Source: Echinarachnius parma
Lineage: Eukaryota > Echinodermata > Echinoidea > Clypeasteroida > Echinarachniidae
Assembly: GCA_037951105.1 (NCBI GenBank)
Contig: JBAMJV010003320.1
Location: 18,053-82,052, forward strand
DNA length: 64,000 nucleotides
Direction: 5' to 3'
Each line of letters begins with the position of its first letter. The stretch's first letter is position 1. The notes below the pieces were generated by a model. The model was not told where the DNA came from. It ran no database searches and worked only from the letters and a program-made list of their open reading frames with translations. This document shows, piece after piece, positions 54,485 through 64,000 of this stretch. The position numbers and the translations under genes were made by a program.

Positions 54485-55110
54485 TATTTTTTAGACTCTG
54501 CAAATGAAATATTAACTCCCAGGATTTATTTAAATACCAGATTTATTCTCAACTGCCAATTTAAATGATTTATATTATATAACAGTACAATTACTCGACC
54601 GTTGATACTCACATTGTTTTAGTATATCGCCACTATTTAAAACTTTTAAGGACTATAATACAATATCAATTTGTTTTATTTTTTATTTTTTACAATTTTA
54701 ATTGTACTTGTTATTGTTGTAGTACCTCGCCATTATTTAAACTTTATTATTCAAATTTGTATTTTGATTGTACTTTTGGTTTAATAGACTCTGTAAACGA
54801 AATATTAACTTCCAGTATTTATTTAAATACTAGATTTATTCTCAATTGACAATTGAAATGATTTATAATATATAACAGTACAATTACTCGACGTTTGATT
54901 CATTGTTTTAGTATAGCGCCACTATTTTAAACTTTTAAGGACATTAATACAATATCCAAATTTTGTTTTAAATTGGACTTTTTATTTAATGGACTCGAGT
55001 TATACACATGATTTCATGAATTAATTATTCATTACTTTATTAATTTTGTTGCAATATTCGATAATCGTGATACGCTATTTAACATAAATATCAACTCCAA
55101 GTAATTACTC
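54485..55110. repeat. Direct repeats, 293 bp apart, with a third partial unit
   Basis: TAGACTCTGCAAATGAAATA at 54492 and TAGACTCTGTAAACGAAATA at 54785 start two homologous units of about 180 bp (shared ATAACAGTACAATTACTCGA, ACTTTTAAGGAC). A third unit begins TAATGGACTCGAGTTATAC near 54987, with ATATCAACTCCAAGTAATTA further on. Confidence 0.8.
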
Positions 55111-55284
55111 ATATGCCAGATTCATTATCCATGACTTTTTATCTTTTTATGCAAACGTTTCCGATTATTTCAGTGTAATAGATGTATTATTTGTCTTTAT
55201 AAAATGTACTTTATTGTTAATATGTAATTGTATTTTGTAATGGTATCTTATGCTTTATATGATTTATTTGATTGTAAAATTGTA

Positions 55285-55351
55285 TACAATTTAGCTTTCG
55301 GGCTACGATGTACAGTTATATGAATAAAACCATTTATCTATCTATCTATCT
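55285..55351 (+). mobile_element. Possible LINE 3' end
   Basis: GCTTTCGGGCTACGATGTAC is followed by ATGAATAAAACCATTTA and then TATC repeats. Non-LTR retrotransposons of the CR1 and related clades often end in a short microsatellite after an AATAAA-containing 3' untranslated region. No reverse transcriptase frame is present upstream, so this would be a 5'-truncated copy. Confidence 0.35.
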
Positions 55352-55737
55352 TATGTGATCACGGGAGTGGTACCGAGGAGAACCCCTTGGTCATGTTGGT
55401 GGTACTGAAAGTACAGTTTTGTATCTACGGATATATACCTTGATATTACTTCGCACGGGTAGAAACTTGTGGTTGTATTATTTTCATTTAAACAGCACCG
55501 TAAACAGAACATGAGAATCAATATTTCAGGCATGACTGATTATAAACAATCTGAAGTGGTACTTGTCAAAAAACATTCGTTCAAAATAATGGAGAAATTT
55601 GTTTTGAAACTTCTAGCTAGCAACCATCCACTGTCTTTGCTAACCCTATAGGTTATACTTAGACATTGTTAAATTAATTTGAATTTTGAATATATGAAGA
55701 AAAAGCATAGAATTGGTATTTGGCGAGACTTTAAACC
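55352..55737. other. No recognisable feature
   Basis: Opposed 60-codon frames (55351-55533 minus, 55469-55651 plus) are unremarkable. Confidence 0.5.
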
Positions 55738-55812
55738 GATACCTCTGTACGGGTAGACCAGTGCTCTACCAACCGAGCTACCCAGCACCTTAGCTGCTTG
55801 CTTGTCCCTGCT
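55738..55812 (-). pseudogene. tRNA pseudogene or SINE head
   Basis: The minus strand reads GCTGGGTAGCTCGGTTGGTA and GAGCACTGGTCTACCCG, with a perfect D-arm (GCTC/GAGC) and a good A box. The B-box position is altered to CGGTTTAAAGTCTCGCC, and the acceptor ends do not pair. The anticodon stem pairs in only about three positions. It is therefore not a functional tRNA. Confidence 0.7.
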
Positions 55813-56184
55813 GGGGTTAGGTAGTCTTTACCAACTAGCACATACCAGTCAGAAAAATAAAACACCTTTGCAGAGTGTGTGAAGGATCACTCAAATAAAA
55901 GGAATCTTGAACGTGCTATAAAAACAATATTATACTGACTGAGTAAGGAAGCTTTCTACAGCGAGCAACCACCACTTTCAGTGGTCTTTGCCAAATGGAT
56001 TAGTTTCCCCTCCATGTGTGTTTTACTTGGAACTGTTAAATTGCTATGACGATCCCGCGAAGAAGTTATAAACAGGGTGGATGGACGTTGCCCCCCCCCC
56101 CCCCCCCATATGTTAGACTTTATCAAGGCCCCGCACTAACAAGCAGCTTCGTTGAACAACGGGGAAAGATGTTGACCTGTTGTT
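55813..56184. other. No gene; poly-C tract at 56092-56107
   Basis: Mixed sequence, possibly including the body of a SINE belonging to the tRNA-like head. A run of about 17 C precedes ATATGTTAGAC. Confidence 0.5.
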
Positions 56185-56345
56185 GAAGGTGGTTAGGATT
56201 CGTAGATCAGATGCGCGGTGCCATCTTGCGAACGCCTTGCTGGGCACGGTGCGCAATACACAATGGCTCAGTGTAATGCAGGGCGCACAAATTATAGCCT
56301 AGTTCACGACGTAGGTCTCCACGCTTGCCCATCTTTACACCGTAT
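56185..56345 (+). repeat. Family D repeat, copy D5
   Basis: GAAGGTGGTTAGGATTCGTA, GCGCGGTGCCATCTTGCGAA, GCACGGTGCGCAATACACAA, TGGCTCAGTGTAATGCAG and AGCCTAGTTCACGACG, ending with CTCCACGCTTGCC. There is a small change where D2 and D4 carry fold-back elements (CACGACGTAGGT) but no insertion. It is the best-preserved uninterrupted copy. Confidence 0.88.
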
Positions 56346-56820
56346 ACCTGCAACTATTAAGCCAAATGCCAAGCCCACATGCGCTATCATGGCGTATTCG
56401 CACGATATTATTATATACTCCTGGTAATCGTGGCAATGGCAGCTCCCTCAATATTCAAAGCAGCCATCCCGGGCCTTGAACAAAGGCTACGCTGTATGAC
56501 TTATTGTGCCTTCACTAATCTGCCTGCCCTAATGAAGGCCAGTAATGAAGAAAGAAATACCAACATTATGTTTGCAATATAGCCGCCCTTCATTGCAATC
56601 CTCAACTGTCCTTAATTTTCCCCTTATATACTTTATTAGACTTGGTTACTAATGATGTACTTCGTATGTGAAGCTAGCGATTGTTTCTGGTCCAAGACAA
56701 TATCTCACTATCAAGACAAGTGCATATTTGCCATATGAATCTTTCAAGTTGTTCCTTCGTCATATACTTTGACACACACTGTGAATCCGTGTGTTCAGAA
56801 GATCCACGTGAAGTATTATA
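56346..56820. other. No recognised gene; 48-codon frame at 56436-56582
   Basis: ATGGCAGCTCCC opens a frame reading MAAPSIFKAAIPGLEQRLRC, which ends in NTNIMFAI. It is more protein-like than most frames here and G+C-richer, but it is short and unrecognised, with no splice evidence. Confidence 0.4.
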
Positions 56821-56824
56821 TTAA

Positions 56825-57212
56825 AGGGATCTAGTAACTTTGTTGAGATGTGCAAAAACTGATGAATGGTTGATGCAATGTATACTGTTGTTATCTCATA
56901 TGTCCTCAGGGTATTGTGTGAAAATTTCAGGTCAAATGGACAATGTATGGCCAAGTAATGAGCGAAAATGCAAAGTGATATTGGGTGATATTCACCAACT
57001 CACTGCATTCACTTTGTACAGGGATGAAAATCTCGCCCGGAGATTTTCTTATCTAAATACTTCAATCATACATATCTTTGTAATGAAAGGGAAATTTGAA
57101 AAACCGAAAGCTGTCCCATGATTTTATTGTTAATACGAATACAACAAGGTATAAAGGAACCGCTAGAATTACAATTTTATTTTGAGGATTTGGACAATGT
57201 TACTAAGTCCCT
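56825..57212 (+). mobile_element. Family B MITE, copy B6
   Basis: TTAA flanks 56821-56824 and 57213-57216. The ends are AGGGATCTAGTAACTTTGT and ACAATGTTACTAAGTCCCT. The interior runs GATGAATGGTTGATGCAATG, ATGGACAATGTATGGCCAAG, TAATGAGCGAAAATGCAAAG and TGATATTC, the clearest version of the family middle. It measures 388 bp. The 93-codon plus frame inside it is coincidental. Confidence 0.92.
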
Positions 57213-57216
57213 TTAA

Positions 57217-57755
57217 GTCGAAACTCAAAATAAAGCTTAATCTCTGTCATTTGTCACTACGCATTTTTCTTGCTTTACAATTTTTTGAACTTAAAAATAA
57301 ATAAAAGCAACATGATGATAACAGATATCATCTTTGTCAGTTTCTTGCTATCCAATTTTTACCTTGAAAACAAACACACATTGTGATAAATGATACTACT
57401 TCATGATACATGGATGGCGACGCCCTTTTAATATGCATATAGGCTATTAAATGTATTACCATGATTAACATGATTACGGCGCTTCCTTGGAATTTATGTC
57501 TGCACATTTATTATTTACGATAAAACTCCCACATTTTCTTGTCCGACTCGTTCAGCGGCCTCGATAGATTCATCCCCTGTTCACCTGTAATGGATGGCCG
57601 CGGATCAAGGTGTTTACTTTGTGTTCTGCTACTAATCCTGTCATTAACCATGGGTATCATGCATTGAGTGCATGGGCGCAACCCGGAATATAATGAACAT
57701 CCATGCACAGACTTTAACCGGAATATTACCATGATTTGTGTCTTCATCAGATTGA
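57217..57755. other. No recognisable feature
   Basis: A+T-rich; short frames only. ATGGGTATCATGCATTGAGT near 57650 contains a small palindrome. Confidence 0.5.
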
Positions 57756-57759
57756 AGAA

Positions 57760-58110
57760 AGAACTGATTTTGCTCGAAAATGTGCTGATTTGAAATTAGC
57801 CCGAATATGAGGTGATTTTTTGCCCCAAATTGGTTATGGTTTTGCCCAATATATGATGTGGTTTTGCCTAAAATTTAATATAAAATTAAGTGATTTTGCC
57901 CATACGGCGGTTTTGCCCGTATGTATGAGATGATTTTGCCCGATTATGAGATGGTTTGTCCCAAATAGTAGGCGATTTTTACTGAATGTGATAACAATAA
58001 TATAGCACAAATGTGCATTTAACTTATTTAAGTAACTTTCTGGGCACTTTTCAGTGACCGCAATGGAATTTTAATACGCCCCCACTTCGCCATGCGTGTA
58101 CTCTTGTTTG
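57760..58110 (+). repeat. Family F repeat, copy 4
   Basis: Units GATTTTGCCCGAATATGAGG and variants repeat about ten times between 57765 and 57985, with longer spacers than in other copies. ATACGCCCCCACTTCGCCAT at about 58074 may be the decayed C-tract end. No long homopolymer remains. Confidence 0.75.
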
Positions 58111-58959
58111 TTCTCCTCCACTATTAGTATAGGCCTATATGGGCTACAGACTGATTAAAGAGAAACCACACCCATTTCTTGAAGACAAAAGCAGATAATT
58201 CAGGCTAGGTAAACATTGATGAAAACAAATAAAATAAAACAAATTGAAGAATTACAATATCGCAAAATACAGGTTATGCTGGCACCTCATCTGCTTTCAA
58301 AAAGCACAGTTTAATTGCTAAAACATTTTGGAATATTTTAGAAATTAGTAATGTAATTTCATCTAAAACGTTTCCATATTGTAACGAGTATAAAATTGAG
58401 TGTATACTATACATTCTATAACCATACAAATCGACAACAACGTCAACCATATTACGCATCGAAAACGAATACATTATCCAACCTGTATTTTTGCTCGATT
58501 CCGCCTGAAATTCAAGATTATACTGATAACGCACGTACTCGCCCAATCTTGTGCATGGCTCGCTAAAGTACTTTTATAAAATGATTGCTTCTAGTTATCA
58601 GCAGTCAAAATCTTATCCCTAGGTGTTTTTCTACTGACACTTATACAGAGAAAATGCAACAAGTGATTCTGCTCTATGTAAAAGTGAACGCAAACAGTCA
58701 CAACCTCATCACTTCACTTATATTCTAGAATATTAAAGCTATAATGCAGTTAACAAAATTAACCCAAATTACCTGCCCAATTTCGCTGTCAATGCACGAG
58801 CATGTGAAGAAACATGTCGTTTATTATTATGATTATTGTACAAACACTTCAACCTTGAATTTACCGTGACCAATCACATTGTTTGCCGGGTCTTAACCCA
58901 TTCAGGACTGGTCCAGGAAATACTCGGGCTGCAGTAGTCTATGGAGAATACATGTTATA
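58111..58959. other. No recognisable feature
   Basis: A+T-rich. A 90-codon minus frame (58274-58546) is unrecognised and has ordinary A+T-rich composition. Confidence 0.5.
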
Positions 58960-59322
58960 GCAAAATCAATCAGTCCTCAATGTGCAAAAACTGGCAAATG
59001 GTTTATAAAATGTGTATTCCTCCGATCTGATGATTGCCGAGTGATGTGTGAAAATTCCATGATGGTAAATGAATGTCATATGACCAAGGAATGAGCGAAA
59101 ATGCAAAGTGATATTCGCTAACTCATTGCCCTGAATTTGTACACCATTATAATTCTCCACAAGATAATTCAAAATCTGAACACTTCAATCATACATATCT
59201 TTAAAACGGAAGAGAAATGTGAAAAACCGAAACCTGTTCCATGCTTCTATTATTAAGACGAATACGATGAGATATATGAGAACCAAGTACGTTTTGATGA
59301 GTATGACGATGTATAGTTCCCT
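58960..59322 (+). mobile_element. Family B MITE, copy B7, left end decayed
   Basis: The right end is GATGTATAGTTCCCT with TTAA at 59323-59326. The middle is well kept (ATGTGCAAAAACTGGCAAAT, TTCCTCCGATCTGATGATTG, AATGAGCGAAAATGCAAAG). The expected AGGGATCTAG start is lost, with CAATCAGTCCTCAATGTG in its place. Confidence 0.75.
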
Positions 59323-59326
59323 TTAA

Positions 59327-59786
59327 AACATATTACATCCGATAATTATCCGCAGCACTTCATTTGTTCATAGTCATAGAAAATACTGAACACGGAATTA
59401 ATGATTTACGTAAAGGACGACCTTTGCTCTATTTCTGTATTATTTCAGTTGTGCAAAGGAAACAAAATATACACAATGTTGTTAATACGTCACAGTTACA
59501 ATAATTGATACGCCGTTTCCGTATTTTTTTATAATTTGGAAGGTTTTTCCGGGATATTAATTATTAAGCAGTTTTTAAAAGCTTCCGTATATGGCGGAAA
59601 ATGGGAAAATTGCTCAGATTTATTTTTGAGAAATTGAGGGAAAGGGGGACATTCAAGCGCACTGCGTATTCTGAATAACTTTGATAACAATTGTTCCACT
59701 AAAATGATGAATGACCATTCAATATTGATGTTTTAATATCTAAATTATTACACTATTTAATGTTTTTGAAATGTGCATAAACGCAA
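59327..59786. other. No recognisable feature
   Basis: A+T-rich spacer. Confidence 0.5.
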
Positions 59787-59790
59787 CTAA

Positions 59791-60151
59791 AGGGATCTAG
59801 TAATATTGCCCGTATCCTCAACATTTGATTGGAGTTTTAGCGGTTTCCTCATATCTTGTTGTATTCGTATTAACAATAGAAGCATGGGACAGGTTTTTTT
59901 TTTTCGAATGTCCCTTTCGTTAAAAGATATTTACGATTGAAGTGTTCAGATGTTAAACTATCCACTGGATAGTCTTACACGTGTACAATGTGTTAGTTAA
60001 AATCACTTAGCATTTTGCTCATTACTCGGCCATAACGTCCATTTAACTTGAAATGTTCACACAATACCCCAGTGGACATATCAGATAACATTATACATTG
60101 TATCAACCATTTATCATTTTTTGCACATGTCAACAAAGTTACTAGATCCCT
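59791..60151 (+). mobile_element. Family B MITE, copy B8, abutting A6
   Basis: CTAA (a changed TTAA) precedes AGGGATCTAGTAATATTG. The right end ACAAAGTTACTAGATCCCT meets TTAA at 60152-60155, which is also the left flank of A6. Its interior is closest to B5 (AGAAGCATGGGACAGGTTTT, TATTTACGATTGAAGTGTTC). Confidence 0.9.
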
Positions 60152-60155
60152 TTAA

Positions 60156-60715
60156 AGGGAGAGTTGAGTTTTGGTGAAGAGAGTACAGTTTTGGTCAAAC
60201 TGAATTTTAGTAACCAAAACCTGCACCATTACATTACAAACTAATAGTTATAACTCCACCATGCTCGAAAGAAATACAAAATTACAAACGTTTAAGTCAA
60301 ACGCCTGTTATCATTTTTTTAAAGAGCCATTCAAACGCAAGAGGGCGCTCTCTAAAAACTAATTGGTTTCAACCATTTTAAATAAAATATTGTGCATGTG
60401 ATGGTTTGTTGAAATAGTGATTAGATAGAGAAATAATCAACTACTATTTAAAAACCTCTTTTGTAAATTTTTGAAAAGAGGAAGCATTACAAAATTTTTG
60501 TTAACGGCTGGTTCAAAATTATCGAATATTTGTGGGGCCCTACAATTTTTACAAATGGTTATGTTATGGATATTTCAGCCGTTTCTGAACCGATTTTGAA
60601 CAAATAAAGTTTATTCTGTCATTAAAAATGTATGCTCTTTCAATTTTCACACTCAGTTTTTCATTATCTCACAAAAAAATATTTTGTGTAGCGCCCCCTA
60701 TACCAAACTCAAACC
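60156..60715 (+). mobile_element. Family A MITE, copy A6
   Basis: It starts AGGGAGAGTTGAGTTTTGGT immediately after the TTAA that closes B8. The internal order is full length and close to A1 and A2. The right end is decayed to AGCGCCCCCTATACCAAACT without a TTAA. The core is ATTTGTGGGG then CCCTACAATT, one pair off perfect. Confidence 0.88.
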
Positions 60716-61589
60716 TCTATAGCATTAATGCACGGCGGCGTGATGTCCATGGAAATGTGTAAGTGACAAGAGCTTGACCGGTTTTAAACAGACATGTACA
60801 TACTGCATGATTGTACTGTAGTAGAATTTAAAAGAGGAAAGGACTGTTTAGTGACTTTAAATTGTCAGCGTTCTGTTCGGAATGACGACTGCTTTTTCCT
60901 CCTTTCTTCTTCAATTTCCTGCGTGCATCAACCATCCATGTTTTCCAGTGACGTTTATGGCCAGCGCCTGACTCTACGTATCACACAAACTCTCTTTCCC
61001 TTGATGTAAAAGAAAAATGTTAAAGGTCCACACATTGTTTTGCATCCTTTCAATTTAAAAGACGTATATTCATTATGATAAGACGGTTAGATGCGGTTAC
61101 AAATCATTTTGCAGACCGAAATAAACCAAACTTCAATTTGGCATTAAATAACACACATGTCCTGATGTTCCATGTGAATAAAGCATGATCTATACATTCT
61201 TTAAATTGCATGTGTTTTTATAATGTAAGATATACTTTCGCGATCACTTGATTCAAAATGTTGTATGTACGTTCAATATATAACGTGAATACTGTGATGG
61301 ATATGCAAAATCTTGTATGTCACGATGTATGTAGTATAATGATCTGATGGTGCCAAAAGTTATGACGATATGAATGCACCCCATGGATCCCCAACAAACC
61401 GACGCCCGGACAGCGCGCTGAAGTGTGCAGATACATATTGCAACCAGGTGTTCTCACCTGTAATTGTTTCTTTCGGGGGCCCTTCGATCGTGCGAGCGCA
61501 GGTGACAAGTTGACCTTGACAGAAGGACTCTGATTGATGGCACGTGATGAGGTGGAAGCAGTATAGCAGCTAGCAGCAGTCGCCGCAAA
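60716..61589. other. No recognisable feature
   Basis: Mixed-composition sequence. Overlapping minus-strand frames of 106 and 115 codons (61320-61801) owe their Cys- and Val-rich parts to the AAC/ACA repeat to the right. Confidence 0.5.
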
Positions 61590-61645
61590 ATCAACAGAAC
61601 AACAACTACAAAAACAACAACAACAACAACACAACGACAAAACCT
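61590..61645. repeat. AAC trinucleotide microsatellite
   Basis: CAACAACAACAACAAC and variants cover about 55 bp. It explains the poly-Cys and poly-Val segments of frames on the other strand. Confidence 0.9.
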
Positions 61646-61734
61646 TGTCACATCGTCATATCTGACGTGATCTTCACCAACCTCCCGCAGAAACACGCAT
61701 AACCAAGGAGGTACCTCCTTGCTAATACATACAC

Positions 61735-62015
61735 ATTCAAACACATACGCACGCACACACCAATACACACACAAATGCACCATATACACATACAAAAACA
61801 CAAAGTGACAAACACATTACGCACACAGTGACAAACACATTACGCACACACTAACACACATGCGCGCACACTTTTACACATATTATGCACACTCACTCAC
61901 CACATACCCATGAATACAGCCAAAGACACATGAGCGCACGAACGAACGAACGCGCAAACAAAAACACACATGCACACTCATTACTTACACACACACGCGC
62001 ACACAACACATACAT

Positions 62016-62064
<49 letters not shown>

Positions 62065-62160
62065 CACCCACACACACACACACACACACACGCACACACA
62101 CACACACACACACACCCACACAAACACAAACACACATTCACACATGCATTAACGCACGCA
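61735..62160. repeat. CA-rich microsatellite
   Basis: A degenerate CACA-rich region whose purest part (about 62018-62120) is CA dinucleotides with occasional CG and CC. His/Thr-rich (plus) and Cys/Val-rich (minus) frames of 60-92 codons are artefacts. Alternating CA can form Z-DNA. Confidence 0.96.
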
Positions 62161-62544
62161 TAGATTTGTTACGCCGGAAAGCTCTAGTTAGAAGTTCAGC
62201 CCCCTATTTCCTTCCCCCTGTGCTGTGAATGTAACTTGAGAAAAGAACGATTTCTTCTGGAAGTTGTAAAACAATCTCCCATATTTATCTTTCCCCCCCA
62301 AATAATATTTTTCTTCATGCGAGCTTTCAGAAAACCAGAATTACTATTTATGTATCAAGTTGCATTTTACTGGAAGGAACTGGTTTTGGTTGGCTTGTGG
62401 TTTATCATTCTAAAAGTAAAACATCTAACCACGCGATGCATAAAATGCATTTCATTTCAATTATTATGTATGTAGGCGTATGGTAATCTAGGTCTATAAG
62501 CAGCAAAATGTACAATGCTGTGATCATGGCTAGAGGCATTTTCA
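62161..62544. other. No recognisable feature
   Basis: A+T-rich spacer; a 79-codon plus frame (62236-62475) is hydrophobic but unrecognised. Confidence 0.5.
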
Positions 62545-62548
62545 TTAA

Positions 62549-62882
62549 AGGGATCTATAATAGCAAATTAAAAAACTGACTAAGTGTTGATAAAATGTGT
62601 ATTTCTGTGATCTGATTTGTACAATGAGTGATATCCATGCATGTGAAATGTATGTCACATGACCGAGAAAAGAGCTAATTTGCTATCTCATTGTTACAGT
62701 CCAAGTTTGTTCACAATTGAAACGGTCCCCAATATTGTTTTCTTCAAATTAAATCAAGTTTGAAAAGCCAAAGCCCAAATCTTACTTCTATTACCAGGAA
62801 ACAACCAGGCGGCAAAGTAAATGCAAAATAATGTATTAACTTGGTCGACTCAGACAAAGTTACTACAAACTGTGTAAACCTT
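62549..62882 (+). mobile_element. Family B MITE, copy B9, right end decayed
   Basis: TTAA (62545-62548) precedes AGGGATCTATAATAGCAAAT. The middle has GATAAAATGTGTATTTCTGT and GATCTGATTTGTAC. The right end is GACAAAGTTACTACAAACTG, no longer a good inverse; a TTAA lies at 62883-62886. Confidence 0.7.
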
Positions 62883-62886
62883 TTAA

Positions 62887-63736
62887 ACGTATGCACGTAC
62901 AAATTTAATTAGAATCCATTTATATACGGTAATATAATTTGATGTAGTCACTGACAATTAATGTTTCAGTACATTGTACATGGTAGCAAGAAAGCAATAA
63001 TGTATAGTGTCGAATACGGAAATGCTGTGTTTCATATTACAGTCCGAAGTCTGTATAAAAATCAATTCTATACAATCACTACGAACTTACTGTGTATACT
63101 ATATTTAAAGAGGAGAACAATAACATATTCAACAATTGATTGGAATAATCATGATGATAATTATGTTCTGTACTCGAAATGTTTCATGTTTTTCAATTTC
63201 TCCATTATCACAATGTTTCCTTCACAGAACTCATTTATTCAGTTAATGTTTTCTACAATAAACATTTTGAAGTCCACTCAAGTCCTGCTTATGACGGTTG
63301 GTCTTCTGCACTTGTTTATTTGATATATTTCATTGATTTACAATAACTGTTGTTGCTGTAATCGCTTTTATATTGTAGTATGTGTAACTTTTCGATGTAT
63401 TATCTTCGGTTTATAATTTGCTCAGTTTCTTGAAATAACTGCAGAAATAAATCTGCCCGAAAAAAAAATTACTGCCATTTCCATGAAAAAAAAGTCAGGT
63501 GAAAGAAGAAAGTATAATTTTGAGAAAAAAGGGAACATTACTGAAAATGTGTGCAAAATTATATGGAGAGTGGTCAACAATCTCGTCAGAGTATATAAGT
63601 TGCTATTTTGATTTTTTCCCCAAATATTTTTTGACTGATTTATAGCTCAAATTAATGAAGAGTATGCCTCATTTAGATTATTTATACGTACATGTATTAG
63701 AAAATAACTCCTGCCAGCATTGACTTCAATACTTCA
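62887..63736. other. No recognised gene; 120-codon frame at 62961-63323
   Basis: The frame begins MFQYIVHGSKKAIMYSVEYG and is hydrophobic and A+T-driven. It is the longest frame in the window not explained by a tandem repeat, palindrome or G/C tract. I see no domain, repeat or signal peptide that would identify it. Confidence 0.4.
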
Positions 63737-63990
63737 TGAAAGTTGACGTGTGTGGCGCGTGCATTCCAATCGTGAGATTCCGAGTTCGAACCCTGTGTAT
63801 GCCCACTACGTTAATTTTTCAGCAAGACATTTAATCCACAATTGCTGCTCTGTACGGTGTGTAAATGGGTACCATGGTCGGGTGTTAATTAGCCTTTGCG
63901 CCACCATCAGCGGCAGCACGGCTAGTATGCTCCCCGGGGAGTTGAGAAAGTACGCAATATCATTGTGTGGGTTTGAAGTATGCGCCTCGG
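63737..63990 (+). mobile_element. tRNA-derived SINE, family S2
   Basis: GAGTTCGAACCCTGTGTATG contains a perfect B box. It is followed by CAGCAAGACATTTAATCCAC, AATTGCTGCTCTGTACGGTG and TGTAAATGGGTACC, a tail type found in many invertebrate and deuterostome SINEs and shared with 7570-7745. The upstream A box is weak (GTGTGTGGCGCGTGCATTCC). The element may run past the window end. The 81-codon frame over it is not a gene. Confidence 0.8.
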
Positions 63991-64000
63991 AATAGGTTAC

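Noticed and set aside
54485-55351. Full LINE retrotransposon
   Set aside because: Only a possible 3' end is visible. No reverse transcriptase or endonuclease frame lies upstream, and the upstream part is a direct repeat.
55738-55812. Functional tRNA gene on the minus strand
   Set aside because: The acceptor stem does not pair, the T-arm motif is changed and the anticodon stem is poor. A SINE head or pseudogene fits better.
56436-56582. 48-codon frame starting MAAPSIFK
   Set aside because: It looks protein-like but is too short, unrecognised and without splice support.
61320-61801. Overlapping Cys-rich and Val-rich frames
   Set aside because: The biased parts come from an AAC microsatellite on the opposite strand, and the two frames overlap each other.
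61885-62163. His/Thr-rich and Cys/Val-rich 60-92-codon frames
   Set aside because: They are produced by the CA dinucleotide repeat.
62961-63323. 120-codon hydrophobic frame
   Set aside because: It is A+T-driven with no recognisable domain or signal peptide; this length is expected by chance in 64 kb.

Overview
The window reads as animal (metazoan) nuclear DNA from a repeat-rich genome. It is clearly A+T-rich by eye. It carries tRNA-derived SINEs, many short TTAA-flanked and hAT-type non-autonomous transposons, long G/C homopolymers, trinucleotide and CA microsatellites and many decayed tandem arrays. This repeat style is common in marine invertebrates, but I cannot name the taxon. No open reading frame was recognised as a known protein, no convincing exon chain was found, and there is no functional tRNA, rRNA, operon or CRISPR array. 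The longest open frames lie in an 84-bp minisatellite (23793-24834) and a trinucleotide microsatellite (10366-10889) and are repeat artefacts. I read the window as intergenic or intronic sequence built almost entirely from repeats.

Five interspersed families recur. Family A: six copies, TTAA-flanked, ends AGGGATAGTTGAGTTTTGGT and its inverse, 388-686 bp when both ends are visible (5889, 21096, 28993, 49214, 52930, 60156). Family B: eleven copies, TTAA-flanked, ends AGGGATCTAGTAACTTTGT and inverse, mostly about 345-410 bp (11815, 20555, 33195, 33829, 35568, 41474, 42670, 56825, 58960, 59791, 62549). Family C: two copies (22003, 50737). Family D: five copies of a 130-160 bp sequence with a conserved core around GCGCGGTGCCATCTTGCGAA (12455, 26625, 30395, 41083, 56185), two of them split by fold-back insertions. 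Family F: arrays of a roughly 21-bp unit containing TTGCCCGAATATGA, often ending in a G or C homopolymer (2690, 11110, 23405, 57760). There are also hAT-like elements with 8-bp target duplications (19025-20107, 53842-53996), a related-looking element with a 5-bp duplication (5342-5503), a 542-bp palindromic element (38961-39502), an 814-bp fold-back element built from 16-bp repeats (26741-27554), and tRNA-derived SINEs (3406, 7570, 16325, 37383, 63737).

Layout. 0-12 kb: a decayed 160-bp array, SINEs, small transposons and a large triplet microsatellite. 12-20 kb: a 95-bp minisatellite with dimeric order, a segmental duplication beside NRF1-like and CRE-like palindromes, and a 1.08-kb hAT-like element. 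20-30 kb: families A, B and C, the 84-bp minisatellite that grew from the end of a family F copy, the fold-back element and a 110-bp array. 30-43 kb: purine tract, paired family B copies, a GC-rich island and several inverted-repeat elements. 43-55 kb: a 53-bp array and at least five decayed tandem arrays. 55-64 kb: more A, B, D and F copies, a CA-rich stretch and a terminal SINE.

The strongest unusual signal is in family A. Each copy carries a short palindrome at the same internal place. Its sequence differs between copies, but the two arms have mostly changed together. This is either conserved hairpin structure or arm-to-arm copying during replication or repair. Insertion order can also be read from nesting: A into a tandem array, A abutting B at a shared TTAA, a fold-back element into D, and a SINE into a duplicated segment.
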